From JABMMZ01 sp044357345 (GTDB lineage Bacteria > Bacteroidota > Bacteroidia > NS11-12g > UBA955), in the NCBI GenBank assembly GCA_044357345.1, contig JBIKPR010000058.1:1-17700 (forward strand): 17,700 bases of DNA, in the 5' to 3' direction. Shown here piece after piece: positions 6,471-14,317 of the stretch; within the stretch, counting starts at the first letter, position 1; the number at the start of each line of letters is the position of its first letter. Below the pieces are notes generated by a model. The model saw nothing but the letters and a program-made list of their open reading frames with translations. It was not told the DNA's origin and ran no database searches. Position numbers and translations under genes: made by a program.

Positions 6471-7438
6471 ATTTGAATGGTGTATTTTGCGAAATTTTTT
6501 AGGTCGTATTTCTCGGTAAAACTACTGCTTGGCTGTACAAAAAGATTTTGGATAATGCATTCGTAAACTTCGTCAACCGAATTGACTACCATGCTTTTGC
6601 TTTCTTTTAGTAAGTCGCCCAAACCGCCATTTGCATATCCAATAATAGGTGTCCCAACTAAAATGCTTTCATGACTTAGTCTAGGCCATCCCTCATTAAT
6701 TCTAGTTAATGCCAAAGTGCAAATGCAAAGTGACATTTTATTTAAATAGTCATCAAAGGAATCGAAATACAAAATGTCGTATTCGCCATTTACTGATGTA
6801 GCTTCTTTCGGATTTAAAGTGCTGTAAAAACAATAAAAGCCTATCTCATGTAAGCGTTTGGCCAGCACTGGTATTTTTGAATCGTTTTTGCTGCTAAACT
6901 GACCAAGATGCACCCATTTGTTTTTTTCTGATTTTTGAAATTCTTTATAGTAAGAGATGTCAAATAAATTCGGAAAAAGAAAGGTGTTTTTAATGCCGAT
7001 TTCGTTTTTGAATAAGTTTAGAAAAAATGGAGCAACACAAATGATTTTAAATCGATTGTGCTTGGCCATTTTAAGCAAAATAAAAAGTAATTTATAATAC
7101 CATTTTAACAAGGATGATTTGCCATCATTCGGGTCATAGTTGTGTAAAACTATCCAAACATCTTTTTTGTTAAACCAATTTCTAATGATCGCCGATATGC
7201 CGGTTCTTGCCGTTACTATGTTAATGTCTGCATTGCTGCGTCGAAATGCCCAAACCAATAATTCAAAATATGCAATGATGTTATAGAATAATTTATGCTT
7301 GCGAAACATTTTGCCTGAGGAATGTTCAGTTCCTAAATACTGCAGAATAGATTTGTAAAGAAAATACTCATGTCGGTATCCACCGGTTTTTGTAATACCA
7401 TAACTTATGTAGTTTACTTTTTTTCTTGCATTGTACAT
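6458..7438 (-). CDS. Glycosyltransferase, GT-B fold (GT4-like)
   Basis: A 326-residue protein that looks like a GT4-type retaining transferase with a shortened N-terminal lobe. Seen: ISYGITKTGGYRHEYF near the N terminus (a glycine-rich acceptor-side loop), WIVLHNYDPNDG, a linker KKWVHLG-type strand (KWVHLGQFSSKND), and the C-terminal donor-binding EGWPRLSHESILVGTPIIGY, where the two Glu residues match the EX7E arrangement of GT-B enzymes. GT4 enzymes transfer sugars from nucleotide donors during surface polysaccharide synthesis. It overlaps the next glycosyltransferase by 13 bases. A 56-base gap separates it from the acyltransferase gene upstream, so it may have its own promoter (TATATTTA is seen there on the minus strand). 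Substrates unknown. Confidence 0.78.
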   Translation of the reverse strand: MYNARKKVNYISYGITKTGGYRHEYFLYKSILQYLGTEHSSGKMFRKHKLFYNIIAYFELLVWAFRRSNADINIVTARTGISAIIRNWFNKKDVWIVLHNYDPNDGKSSLLKWYYKLLFILLKMAKHNRFKIICVAPFFLNLFKNEIGIKNTFLFPNLFDISYYKEFQKSEKNKWVHLGQFSSKNDSKIPVLAKRLHEIGFYCFYSTLNPKEATSVNGEYDILYFDSFDDYLNKMSLCICTLALTRINEGWPRLSHESILVGTPIIGYANGGLGDLLKESKSMVVNSVDEVYECIIQNLFVQPSSSFTEKYDLKNFAKYTIQICPN

Positions 7439-7494
7439 ATTGAAAGTGATTTTATAAATATAGATATGATATAAAGTTAACTTTCTTGTTATTG
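7439..7494 (-). promoter_or_regulatory. Possible internal promoter region with a 12-base palindrome
   Basis: The only sizeable gap in the minus-strand cluster. It contains a perfect palindrome AAAGTTAACTTT (7473-7484) and, on the minus strand nearer the ATG, TATATTTA, a one-mismatch -7 box. The palindrome could be a regulator site, but AT-rich palindromes of this size also occur by chance. Confidence 0.3.
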
Positions 7495-9165
7495 TTAGAA
7501 CTGAAAATAAATAAACGGTTTCATTTCACTGGCCATGGTTTGGTAAATGAAAATAACGGTTAATATGGTCATGGTAACTTTGGCCCAAACTGGCGATTTG
7601 ATAAATTGTTTTTTGTACTGCCATTTGGTGCGGTTGGGCAACCAATGCACAACAAATGCCAAGGCCATTAACAAGAATACTTCTTTGAAATTGATTAGAA
7701 TCTCAGGGAGGATATTGAAGTTTAAGTCACCAACTATTTTGTCGATAACCTCATTGGCTTGGTTCATGTCTTCTGCCCTAAAATAAATACGGGTAAAGGT
7801 GATGAATGAAAACGTAATCAACACTTTCCAGAAATGAACAGGAAGGGTTTTGATTTTTTCGTAGGGACTAATCTTCCTCCAAAACTTAGACACCACCAAG
7901 CCTAGTCCGTTCAATCCACCCCAAATAATGAAGTTCAAGGTTGCGCCGTGCCACAAGCCGCCAAGCAACATGGTTATCATTAAATTGATATTGGTATTAA
8001 CTGCGTGTTTCACTTTTTCTGAAACAAATGAAAGCACCAATAAGACGAAGGCGATAGACCCAACAACCCACAATATCCAAGTAGCGTCTAGCATCAGTGC
8101 GATGAATACACTAAGTACCGCTATGATGGTATACGATGCAATACTGCCGCGTCTGTTGCCTCCTAATGGAATGTAAAGGTATTCTTGCAGCCAAGTAGAT
8201 AATGAGATGTGCCAACGTTTCCAAAACTCGCCCACGTGGGTCGCTTTGTATGGTGAGTTAAAGTTTGTTTTAATGCGGTAACCCATCAGCATAGAAATGC
8301 CAATGGCTATGTCGGTATAACCAGAAAAATCTAGATACACTTGAAGCGAATAGCCAATTACTGCCAATAGGTTTTCAAGCCCAGAAAACAACAATGGGTT
8401 GCCAAAAATACGGTCAATAAAGTTGACGGCTATATAATCGCCAACCACCATTTTCTTGAACAATCCATTTAAAATCATAAACACGGCCAAACCGAATTGG
8501 TATTTGTTTAAATTGAATGGGGTTCTTATTTGGGGAATGAAATCTTTCGCCTTTACAATTGGTCCAGCCAAAAGTACAGGAAAGAATGAAACGTAAAAAC
8601 CAAAGTCGTAGAAGTTCTTAACCGCAGGCATTTTTCGTCTATACACATCGATGGTATAGCTTAAGGTATGGAAGGTGTAAAATGAAATACCTACAGGCAA
8701 TAGAATGTTGTCAATATCGAAATGCGTGCCTATGAAACCATTGCTCCAATGGGCGAAAAAATTAAATACTTTGTTGTCGGTATGAAAGATTTGGTTGTAC
8801 GAATCGGTAAAGAAATACGCGTATTTGAAAAAACTAAGCAGACCTAGGTTAATCACCACACTGTAAATCAAGAAAGCTTTTCGCTTTAATTCATTCTGAG
8901 AATTGTGTATGAGTTGGGCGACTGCAAATTCATTGCCTATGGTGAACAAGAGCAGCAAGAAAAAGAATCCAGATGTTTTATAATAAAAAAATATACTAAC
9001 TAAAAACAAGAATAAGTTTTTCAAGTTGTACTGCTTGTGTATCACCGTAAAAATGGCGTATACAACCGTATAAAAAATCCAAAAACTTATCTCTGTGAAT
9101 ATAAGCAAGTGTTCAGGAGAGAATAGGAAAAAATTGCGGAGTTCTTGCGTCAATATCTCATTCAT
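7495..9165 (-). CDS. MBOAT-family membrane O-acyltransferase (AlgI/DltB-like)
   Basis: A 556-residue polytopic membrane protein. Members move acyl groups (usually acetyl) across the inner membrane to a sugar acceptor or partner hydrolase. Seen: many hydrophobic segments, LPVGISFYTFHTLSYTID (~156-173), DFSGYTDIAIGIS (~279-291), the MBOAT signature FWKRWHISLSTWLQEYLYIPLGGNRRG (~314-340; quoted in parts: FWKRWHISLS, IPLGGNRRG), and the catalytic His406 in LGGLWHGATLNF. The stretch between GGNRRG and GGLWHG is about 60 residues and strongly hydrophobic, whereas AlgI/DltB relatives usually have ~15-20. This suggests an inserted transmembrane hairpin. The ATG overlaps the end of the SGNH hydrolase gene by 8 bases (ATGAATGA), so the pair is translationally coupled. 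Likely role: O-acetylation of an envelope glycan. Confidence 0.93.
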   Translation of the reverse strand: MNEILTQELRNFFLFSPEHLLIFTEISFWIFYTVVYAIFTVIHKQYNLKNLFLFLVSIFFYYKTSGFFFLLLLFTIGNEFAVAQLIHNSQNELKRKAFLIYSVVINLGLLSFFKYAYFFTDSYNQIFHTDNKVFNFFAHWSNGFIGTHFDIDNILLPVGISFYTFHTLSYTIDVYRRKMPAVKNFYDFGFYVSFFPVLLAGPIVKAKDFIPQIRTPFNLNKYQFGLAVFMILNGLFKKMVVGDYIAVNFIDRIFGNPLLFSGLENLLAVIGYSLQVYLDFSGYTDIAIGISMLMGYRIKTNFNSPYKATHVGEFWKRWHISLSTWLQEYLYIPLGGNRRGSIASYTIIAVLSVFIALMLDATWILWVVGSIAFVLLVLSFVSEKVKHAVNTNINLMITMLLGGLWHGATLNFIIWGGLNGLGLVVSKFWRKISPYEKIKTLPVHFWKVLITFSFITFTRIYFRAEDMNQANEVIDKIVGDLNFNILPEILINFKEVFLLMALAFVVHWLPNRTKWQYKKQFIKSPVWAKVTMTILTVIFIYQTMASEMKPFIYFQF

Positions 9166-10429
9166 GTTTCAAGTGTGCAATTGGGGTTTTTAAATAATCT
9201 TCGTATTTGCGTATAAAGGCGTTAAACATTAAATCGCCTAAAAGTCTATATCCTGAATTTGAAAGGTGCACATGGTCGCGCGCAGCCATTTGGTTGTTAA
9301 TCCAAAATTCTATGCTGCCCAATCCACCCATTATGGAGAACAGGTCCCATACCCCAGTATTGTATTGGTAGGAGAGGTTGCGCATGGCTGATTTGACTTC
9401 CAATCCGGTAACGTTTTGAAAGTATTTGCCTTTGCGGCCTTTTTTGTAACTGTCGGTATTGGTGGTGAACAATATAGCTGCATTGGGGGCCACTTTTTTG
9501 ACAATGGCCAACCAGTTGCGGTAATTGTTCTCGTAACAAGCTTGACAAAAATTAGGATCGAAGGCATCGTTAATCCCTACCGAAAATATAACCAAATCGG
9601 GTTTAATGGCAGCAAGCTGTTGTTCCATTAAAGAACATTTTAAGTAGGTTGGAACTGAAGCGCCATTGGCACCGATGGCATTGTAGTTTATCCCCGGAGC
9701 ATCAAGGTCACAGAACAAACCAAATAAAGTAAATATGTTTTGAATGGAATCTGTTTTGAGGCATTTGAAACTTACTTGTTTCATCGGTTGTTCAAAAATG
9801 AATTCGGTATAACCACCGTTTTTGTTGACGATGATTTGTTTGGCGCTGTATGGAGAATCTAAGCCAAGTTCAAAACTTTGATGGTGCTGGTCGTAAAACA
9901 CTTTGATGCGGTCGAACCAATATTCGGTTTTACCCGTTTGCCCCATGGTAATGGTAAATGTGGCACCAGAATCGTACGTGTTGGTCTTTAACGCATTCAT
10001 GCCAATTTCACCGCCACAAGAACTGTTTACTGCTCTGCAGCCATCCCATTTTCCAGTGAAATTAAAGGTATAGTTGCCTGGGTTGTTGTTTTTGGTAAAG
10101 CCCATTTTAAATGGATACACCCAACCCCTGGCCGCTTGTTTTTGATTGATAAATTGGTTGAAGTTCTCGCGCATTCTACCTGACCAAACATCGGCTTGAA
10201 CATGGGAACCTCCAAAATGTACAATATTTATTTTGCCTTTACCTGTGGTGATTAATGCATCGAGTTTGCGGTAAAAACCGTAAAAATCCATGCTGTCATT
10301 GAAAAACTCAACTTGGTTAAGACTGTAATTTACAAATGGGTATTGGCTGATGTTCACAGCACCATCTTGTGCATGCAGGCCGCTAATGCTTGCATAACAT
10401 AAAATCAGATATGTGAATATTCTCCTCAA
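9158..10429 (-). CDS. Exported SGNH/GDSL hydrolase-fold protein, MBOAT partner
   Basis: A 423-residue exported protein. Seen: signal peptide MRRIFTYLILCYASISGLHA|QD. Block I is INIVHFGGSHVQAD, where the nucleophile Ser75 is kept but the usual GDS is GGS. Block III is FSVGINDAF (Gly285, Asn287). Block V is ARDHVHLSNSG (Asp385, His388). A beta-rich insert fills residues ~110-230. Family knowledge: AlgJ/AlgX-like SGNH proteins act in the periplasm with an MBOAT protein to transfer acetyl groups to polysaccharide. The start is a TTG, 4 bases after the upstream stop. No ATG gives a complete signal peptide, so TTG is preferred. It is paralogous to its upstream neighbour: both end with an MGG.GS...W...D..H.S..G arrangement. 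Confidence 0.87.
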   Translation of the reverse strand: MRRIFTYLILCYASISGLHAQDGAVNISQYPFVNYSLNQVEFFNDSMDFYGFYRKLDALITTGKGKINIVHFGGSHVQADVWSGRMRENFNQFINQKQAARGWVYPFKMGFTKNNNPGNYTFNFTGKWDGCRAVNSSCGGEIGMNALKTNTYDSGATFTITMGQTGKTEYWFDRIKVFYDQHHQSFELGLDSPYSAKQIIVNKNGGYTEFIFEQPMKQVSFKCLKTDSIQNIFTLFGLFCDLDAPGINYNAIGANGASVPTYLKCSLMEQQLAAIKPDLVIFSVGINDAFDPNFCQACYENNYRNWLAIVKKVAPNAAILFTTNTDSYKKGRKGKYFQNVTGLEVKSAMRNLSYQYNTGVWDLFSIMGGLGSIEFWINNQMAARDHVHLSNSGYRLLGDLMFNAFIRKYEDYLKTPIAHLKHE

Positions 10430-10433
10430 GACC

Positions 10434-11879
10434 TCAGTTTTGTATTTTTTTTCTTAAAAGGTACATCTCATATTCTTTCATCAGCGATTGATAGAAAATC
10501 TCGGATATTTTAACGGCACCTTTTTGACTGAAGTGTATGTAATCGGGAGAACCTAGAGCTGGTTTTGATTTGACCCATTGCACCATGCTGCCACTGCCAC
10601 CCATGGCTTCGTACATATCCCAAAAAATGCCACCGTTGTCGAGTGTTGCTTTTTTTAATGCATCGCGCACATTGGTGAGTTGTTGATGGGTTTGGAAACT
10701 GCCGTTTATTTTGACGCTCATGTCAGCAGGGCCAATAACAAAAACAATGAGTTCTGGATCAATGGATTTTAAATATCTGATTTCATCAAAGAATTTTTTG
10801 CCATAGGCATCAGCGCTTGATTTGCTGCTCATTCCAGGAAGCGCGTTACCGCCAAATTGAAGGATTAAAACTTTCACATCCAACATTTGGTAGGTCTTGC
10901 GCAATGTCTCCGAATTGATGCGTCTGAAAATGGTTCCAGAGCAACCGCGCATTGGAATGTTGTCCAAACTGATTCCAGAATTTCCATCTAAAGAAATTCC
11001 AAGAATATCGGCATTGGCACCAACAAACTTTAAACCGATTTGGCCTTCAGCACTATCGGCTGAAAATTCGACCATTTGCTCAGCTGAAGAAGCCTGTAAG
11101 GTTTTAACTTCACCTGTTTTTCCGTTCACTGCCGAAGTAATTTCTAAAGGACGGTCAATTGCCCCAATGATCACTTTGCAACGGGTGAAATGTTTGTTTT
11201 TATGGCTGGTATTTTCACGGGCGGTGATTACAACACTGGCTACTTCACTTTCTTTTTTACAGAAATAAGCCATGGGTCCGTAGCGGTTGTGTTTGGCTCT
11301 GTTTTCACCACCACCGAAAGTTAGACGTCGGTTCCAAGAACCAACAGACTGAACAGCAACCGTGTATTTAGGCGTTACTTCCATAGCGGGCAAAAGACCC
11401 ATGCCACTGCCACCGTAGCTGCGTTGAAGTTGTTCGCGGATGTATGAACTAATGCGGTCCATTTCAATTTGTGAGTCACCGTAATGGATGATGCGCAAAC
11501 TGGTGTTGTCGCTTTTAACTTTGTTGAGTTCATCGAAAAACCTATCCATAGGCGCACGGTTTTCGTTGGCAAAGTAAAATTTTGCAGGACTCTCAAGCGC
11601 CTCAACTTGCATCAAAACCAATGTATCGGCGGTGGAACGGCTTGGTTTTTTTAGTATGGCCTCTTTGCGTTCTTGCAAAGATTTTGATTCTTCGATTTTT
11701 TGAAGTTGAGCGAAATAGGCGGTGGAATCTGGCTTCTCAGTATATTTTTGGGTGAAATCTGAAAGTGCTTGAACTTTCTCACCTGCAATACTAAAAGAAA
11801 GCTTAGCTAAAAACTTAGAAGCCAAGCCGAGGGAACACAAGGTTAATAGAATAAATAATAAAACTTTTACTGGTTTCAT
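10434..11879 (-). CDS. SGNH/GDSL hydrolase-fold protein with N-terminal membrane anchor
   Basis: A 481-residue protein, first gene of the minus-strand surface-glycan cluster. Seen: residues 1-25 (MKPVKVLLFILLTLCSLGLA) form a signal anchor or signal peptide. A charged, probably helical region follows (~30-90), then the hydrolase: block I RIIHYGDSQIEMD (Ser136), a ~180-residue beta-rich insert, block III LILQFGGNALPG (Gly343-Asn345), and block V SPDYIHFSQKG (Asp446, His449). The full Ser-Gly-Asn-His set is present. I chose ATG 11879, because a TACTTTTG promoter box at 11908-11901 makes the longer TTG start at 11903 impossible. Together with the second SGNH protein and the MBOAT protein it suggests a three-part acyl-transfer machine. 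The glycan acceptor cannot be read from sequence. Confidence 0.87.
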   Translation of the reverse strand: MKPVKVLLFILLTLCSLGLASKFLAKLSFSIAGEKVQALSDFTQKYTEKPDSTAYFAQLQKIEESKSLQERKEAILKKPSRSTADTLVLMQVEALESPAKFYFANENRAPMDRFFDELNKVKSDNTSLRIIHYGDSQIEMDRISSYIREQLQRSYGGSGMGLLPAMEVTPKYTVAVQSVGSWNRRLTFGGGENRAKHNRYGPMAYFCKKESEVASVVITARENTSHKNKHFTRCKVIIGAIDRPLEITSAVNGKTGEVKTLQASSAEQMVEFSADSAEGQIGLKFVGANADILGISLDGNSGISLDNIPMRGCSGTIFRRINSETLRKTYQMLDVKVLILQFGGNALPGMSSKSSADAYGKKFFDEIRYLKSIDPELIVFVIGPADMSVKINGSFQTHQQLTNVRDALKKATLDNGGIFWDMYEAMGGSGSMVQWVKSKPALGSPDYIHFSQKGAVKISEIFYQSLMKEYEMYLLRKKIQN

Positions 11880-11900
11880 GTGCCTGCTTGCTGTAAGCTG

Positions 11901-11908
11901 CAAAAGTA
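11901..11908 (-). promoter_or_regulatory. -7 promoter box of the SGNH-MBOAT-glycosyltransferase cluster
   Basis: On the minus strand TACTTTTG, 21 bases before ATG 11879. No convincing -33 TTTG is seen. It lies in a 111-base divergent region shared with the DUF2480 promoter. Confidence 0.5.
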
Positions 11909-11974
11909 ACGAAAATTACTAGGCCTTTATGGTGTTATAAGAAAAATTAATTAACGCTTTATCAAAGGTTTGAT

Positions 11975-11982
11975 TAATTTTG
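11975..11982 (+). promoter_or_regulatory. -7 promoter box of the DUF2480 gene
   Basis: TAATTTTG matches TAnnTTTG and ends 8 bases before ATG 11991. A longer TTG start at 11970 would be upstream of the box and is rejected. The -33 region is weak. Confidence 0.5.
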
Positions 11983-11990
11983 TAAGACCA

Positions 11991-12494
11991 ATGGACACCA
12001 TAATTAATAAAGTATCACAAAGCGGACTTGCCACCATCGATTTGGAAACGTTTTACGACGAAACACCTCGGGTAATATACGACATCAAGGAGCAGTTGTT
12101 TATGGGTTTGATGCTTAAAGAAAAGGATTTTCGCGATTTTATAAAAACCAACGATTGGACAAAATACAGCGGTAAACATGTGGCCATCGTTTGCAGTGCC
12201 GATGCGATTGTTCCAACTTGGGCTTATATGTTGGTGGCCAATAAGTTGTCTGGGGTGGCCAAATCGTTTGTTTTTGGAGGCTTGGATTTATTGGATTTTT
12301 CATTGTTTAAAAATGAAATCGATGCCATTAACTTTGAGGAATATAGAGACCAAAGGGTGGTGGTAAAAGGTTGTAGCAAGAAGCCGGTGCCGGTAAGTGC
12401 CTACGTGTATTTAACAGAAAAGTTAACACCTATCGTTAAATCTATTATGTATGGGGAACCTTGCAGCACCGTTCCTGTTTATAAAAGAGCTTAA
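11991..12494 (+). CDS. DUF2480 family protein
   Basis: A 167-residue soluble protein with no signal peptide or membrane segment. It matches, from memory, the DUF2480 family common in Bacteroidota. The most conserved stretches are LFMGLMLKEKDFRDFIK, HVAIVCSADAIVPTWAYML, and the C-terminal VVVKGCSKKPVPVSAYVYLT followed by KSIMYGEPCSTVPVYK. Several conserved Cys residues (in VCSADA, KGCSKK, EPCSTV) could bind a metal or act in redox, but that is inference. No function is established for the family to my knowledge. It is divergent from the SGNH hydrolase cluster and 69 bases upstream of the nhaD gene, which seems to have its own promoter. Confidence 0.85.
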   Translation: MDTIINKVSQSGLATIDLETFYDETPRVIYDIKEQLFMGLMLKEKDFRDFIKTNDWTKYSGKHVAIVCSADAIVPTWAYMLVANKLSGVAKSFVFGGLDLLDFSLFKNEIDAINFEEYRDQRVVVKGCSKKPVPVSAYVYLTEKLTPIVKSIMYGEPCSTVPVYKRA

Positions 12495-12506
12495 GCTTCA
12501 AGGTTT

Positions 12507-12514
12507 TATTTTTG
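12507..12514 (+). promoter_or_regulatory. Candidate -7 box for nhaD
   Basis: TATTTTTG matches TAnnTTTG. The ATG is 49 bases downstream, which would leave a leader of about 45 bases holding the hairpins at 12536-12566. No clear -33 box. Confidence 0.4.
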
Positions 12515-12535
12515 TAGTTTTTATTTATTTAGAAA

Positions 12536-12566
12536 CAATATTCGCCGTAATATTGCATGCAATATG
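12536..12566 (+). promoter_or_regulatory. Two mutually exclusive hairpins over the nhaD start codon
   Basis: CAATATT (12536-12542) can pair with AATATTG (12549-12555; loop CGCCGT). The same AATATTG can instead pair with CAATAT (12560-12565) inside the perfect 16-base palindrome ATATTGCATGCAATAT (12550-12565), whose last bases are the A and T of the ATG at 12564. One fold frees the start codon and the other hides it. Both stems are AU-rich and weak, so an RNA switch is speculative. The three CAATAT-type half sites could equally be a DNA operator. Confidence 0.45.
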
Positions 12567-13853
12567 GAACTCATACTTATTGCGATATTCGTTCTTGGCT
12601 ATGCTGCTATAGCTTTTGAACATCCTTTAAAAATCAACAAAACAGCACCAGCCTTGTTGTTAGGTGCTTTAATGTGGGCCGTTTGGGCCTTGGTCGACCA
12701 CCAACATATCGACCACATTAGCAGTGAATTGAATTTGGAACTGGCTTCAATCGCCCAGATTTTATTTTTCTTGCTTGGTGCAATGACCATTGTAGAACTT
12801 ATTGACGCGCATCAAGGATTTAAAATTATAACCAATAGAATTACCACCACGAATGCACGTAAATTGTTGTGGATTATTTCCATAATAACTTTTTTCTTAT
12901 CCTCTGTATTAGACAATTTAACAACAGCAATCGTTATGGTTTCTTTGTTGAGGAAATTGGTACACGATAAAGAGCAACGTTTGTTTTTTGCTGGTATGGT
13001 GGTAATTGCCGCCAATGCAGGTGGTGCATGGTCGCCTATCGGCGACGTTACCACAACCATGTTGTGGATAGGAGGGCAAATCAGCAGCGCCAACATTATG
13101 AAAACATTGTTTTTGCCTTCACTGGTTTGTATGATCGTTCCTTTGATAGTGGTAGGCTTCAGATTGAAAGGCGATGTAAAACGAGATGCCTATGACCACG
13201 TCAAGGCTGAGAAAGAAGAAAGAGTTAAGGGAAGCTTGTTGATGTTAATATTGGGTATTGGCGCATTGGTGTTTGTTCCCGTTTTTAAAACAGCAACCCA
13301 TTTACCACCTTATTTAGGAATGCTTTTCGGGTTAGCCGTTTTGTGGGTGGTATCTGAATTGTTGCATATCGACAAAACTGAAGAGGAGAAGAAACCTTAT
13401 TCTGCGATTCATGCTTTATCAAAAATTGATGTTTCAAGCGTATTGTTCTTTCTTGGTATACTATTAGGTATTGCAAGTTTACAAGGCACAGGCGTTTTAG
13501 CTGATTTAGCTGCCTGGATGGATAAAACGATTGGCAATAGGGACTTAATTGCTATAACTATAGGATTGCTCTCAGCAGTAATTGATAACGTGCCTATTGT
13601 TGCCGCAACCATGAAGATGTATCCCTTGGCAGATTTTCCACTAGATTCAAAAATATGGGAATTTATAGCCTATGCTGCGGGAACAGGCGGTAGCTGTTTA
13701 ATAATTGGATCTGCCGCAGGTGTAGCTGTTATGGGAATGGAAAAAATAGACTTTATTTGGTATTTGAAGAAAATATCTTGGTTGGCTTTGATAGGATACA
13801 TAGCAGGTGCTTTGGTTTACATGGCCGTTTATCCAATTTTTGCGGTTCACTAG
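12564..13853 (+). CDS. nhaD: Na+/H+ antiporter, NhaD type
   Basis: A 429-residue inner-membrane protein of the ion transporter superfamily that exchanges cytoplasmic Na+ (or Li+) for external H+. Seen: about ten to twelve hydrophobic segments, the NhaD-typical FEHPLKINKTAPALLLGALMW stretch (given here in parts: FEHPLKINK, APALLLGALMW) near residues 18-40, FLLGAMTIVELIDAHQGF, SSVLDNLTTAIVMVSLLRKL, and ANAGGAWSPIGDVTTTMLW. In the second half come LGILLGIASLQGTGVL, SAVIDNVPIVAATMKMYP and GTGGSCLIIGSAAGVAVMG. The paired LDNLTT and IDNVP motifs of the inverted-repeat fold supply candidate ion-binding Asp residues. Full length. A terminator follows 19 bases after the stop. Its leader carries an unusual palindrome at the start codon. 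Confidence 0.92.
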   Translation: MELILIAIFVLGYAAIAFEHPLKINKTAPALLLGALMWAVWALVDHQHIDHISSELNLELASIAQILFFLLGAMTIVELIDAHQGFKIITNRITTTNARKLLWIISIITFFLSSVLDNLTTAIVMVSLLRKLVHDKEQRLFFAGMVVIAANAGGAWSPIGDVTTTMLWIGGQISSANIMKTLFLPSLVCMIVPLIVVGFRLKGDVKRDAYDHVKAEKEERVKGSLLMLILGIGALVFVPVFKTATHLPPYLGMLFGLAVLWVVSELLHIDKTEEEKKPYSAIHALSKIDVSSVLFFLGILLGIASLQGTGVLADLAAWMDKTIGNRDLIAITIGLLSAVIDNVPIVAATMKMYPLADFPLDSKIWEFIAYAAGTGGSCLIIGSAAGVAVMGMEKIDFIWYLKKISWLALIGYIAGALVYMAVYPIFAVH

Positions 13854-13872
13854 ACTTTAAAATCAACTATGG

Positions 13873-13905
13873 AAAAAGCCGATGCTTCTGCATCGGCTTT
13901 TTTAT
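13873..13905 (+). terminator. Intrinsic terminator of nhaD
   Basis: AAAAAGCCGATGC (13873-13885) pairs perfectly with GCATCGGCTTTTT (13890-13902) across a TTCT loop, then more T. A 13-pair stem; strong. Confidence 0.93.
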
Positions 13906-14248
13906 TGTTTGAAAATTATATATTTTATGTTTTTTGATTTTTGTTTGAATAAATAGGTATTTTGTGTTCTAATTTATTGATTAATAGGTTTTTGTGTTAT
14001 TTTGTTTTCGTGCTATTTTAGATCTTGTTCTGAAAGAAAACGATAAAGTTGCTTCACGCAGGTTTTGGGTGTTTCCTGAATCCGAATTTCAATAAAACTG
14101 GGGTTTTTGGGTCAATTATGATAAAAATATGTATTTTTATGGTAAAATTATTTATTTGAATATCAGTGAATTGTGTAATATTTTAAAAAAAATGTGTAGG
14201 TTTTTTGACAAATTCCTTTCTAAAGTATTTTCTGAATCATTCGGGTTG
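13906..14248. other. AT-rich gene-free region upstream of the small ORF
   Basis: No credible gene on either strand. The plus strand is unusually T-rich to about 14030, with two imperfect direct copies of an AATAGGT-T(3-4)-GTGTT pattern near 13952 and 13984. A small AT hairpin (ATAAAAATA, 14121-14129, with TATTTTTAT, 14132-14140) is present. No recognised RNA or regulator site was identified. It may hold distal control sequence for the small ORF and the array. Confidence 0.4.
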
Positions 14249-14256
14249 TATATTTG
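14249..14256 (+). promoter_or_regulatory. -7 promoter box upstream of the small ORF and array
   Basis: TATATTTG is a perfect TAnnTTTG match; the -33 side is weak. Transcription would start near 14262, giving a ~56-base leader to ATG 14318 and, if read through, a transcript covering the tandem array. Confidence 0.5.
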
Positions 14257-14317
14257 GTTATAGGGCAATGAAAAAAATAAGATTTATTGCACACTAAGTA
14301 AAAAAACTTATAATAAT

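Noticed and set aside
10897..11268. 123-codon plus-strand open frame opposite the SGNH gene
   Set aside because: Shadow frame antisense to a well-supported coding region with clear catalytic motifs.
14121..14140. AT-rich hairpin as a terminator or regulator
   Set aside because: A nine-pair AT-only stem with a 2-base loop in very AT-rich DNA is expected by chance.
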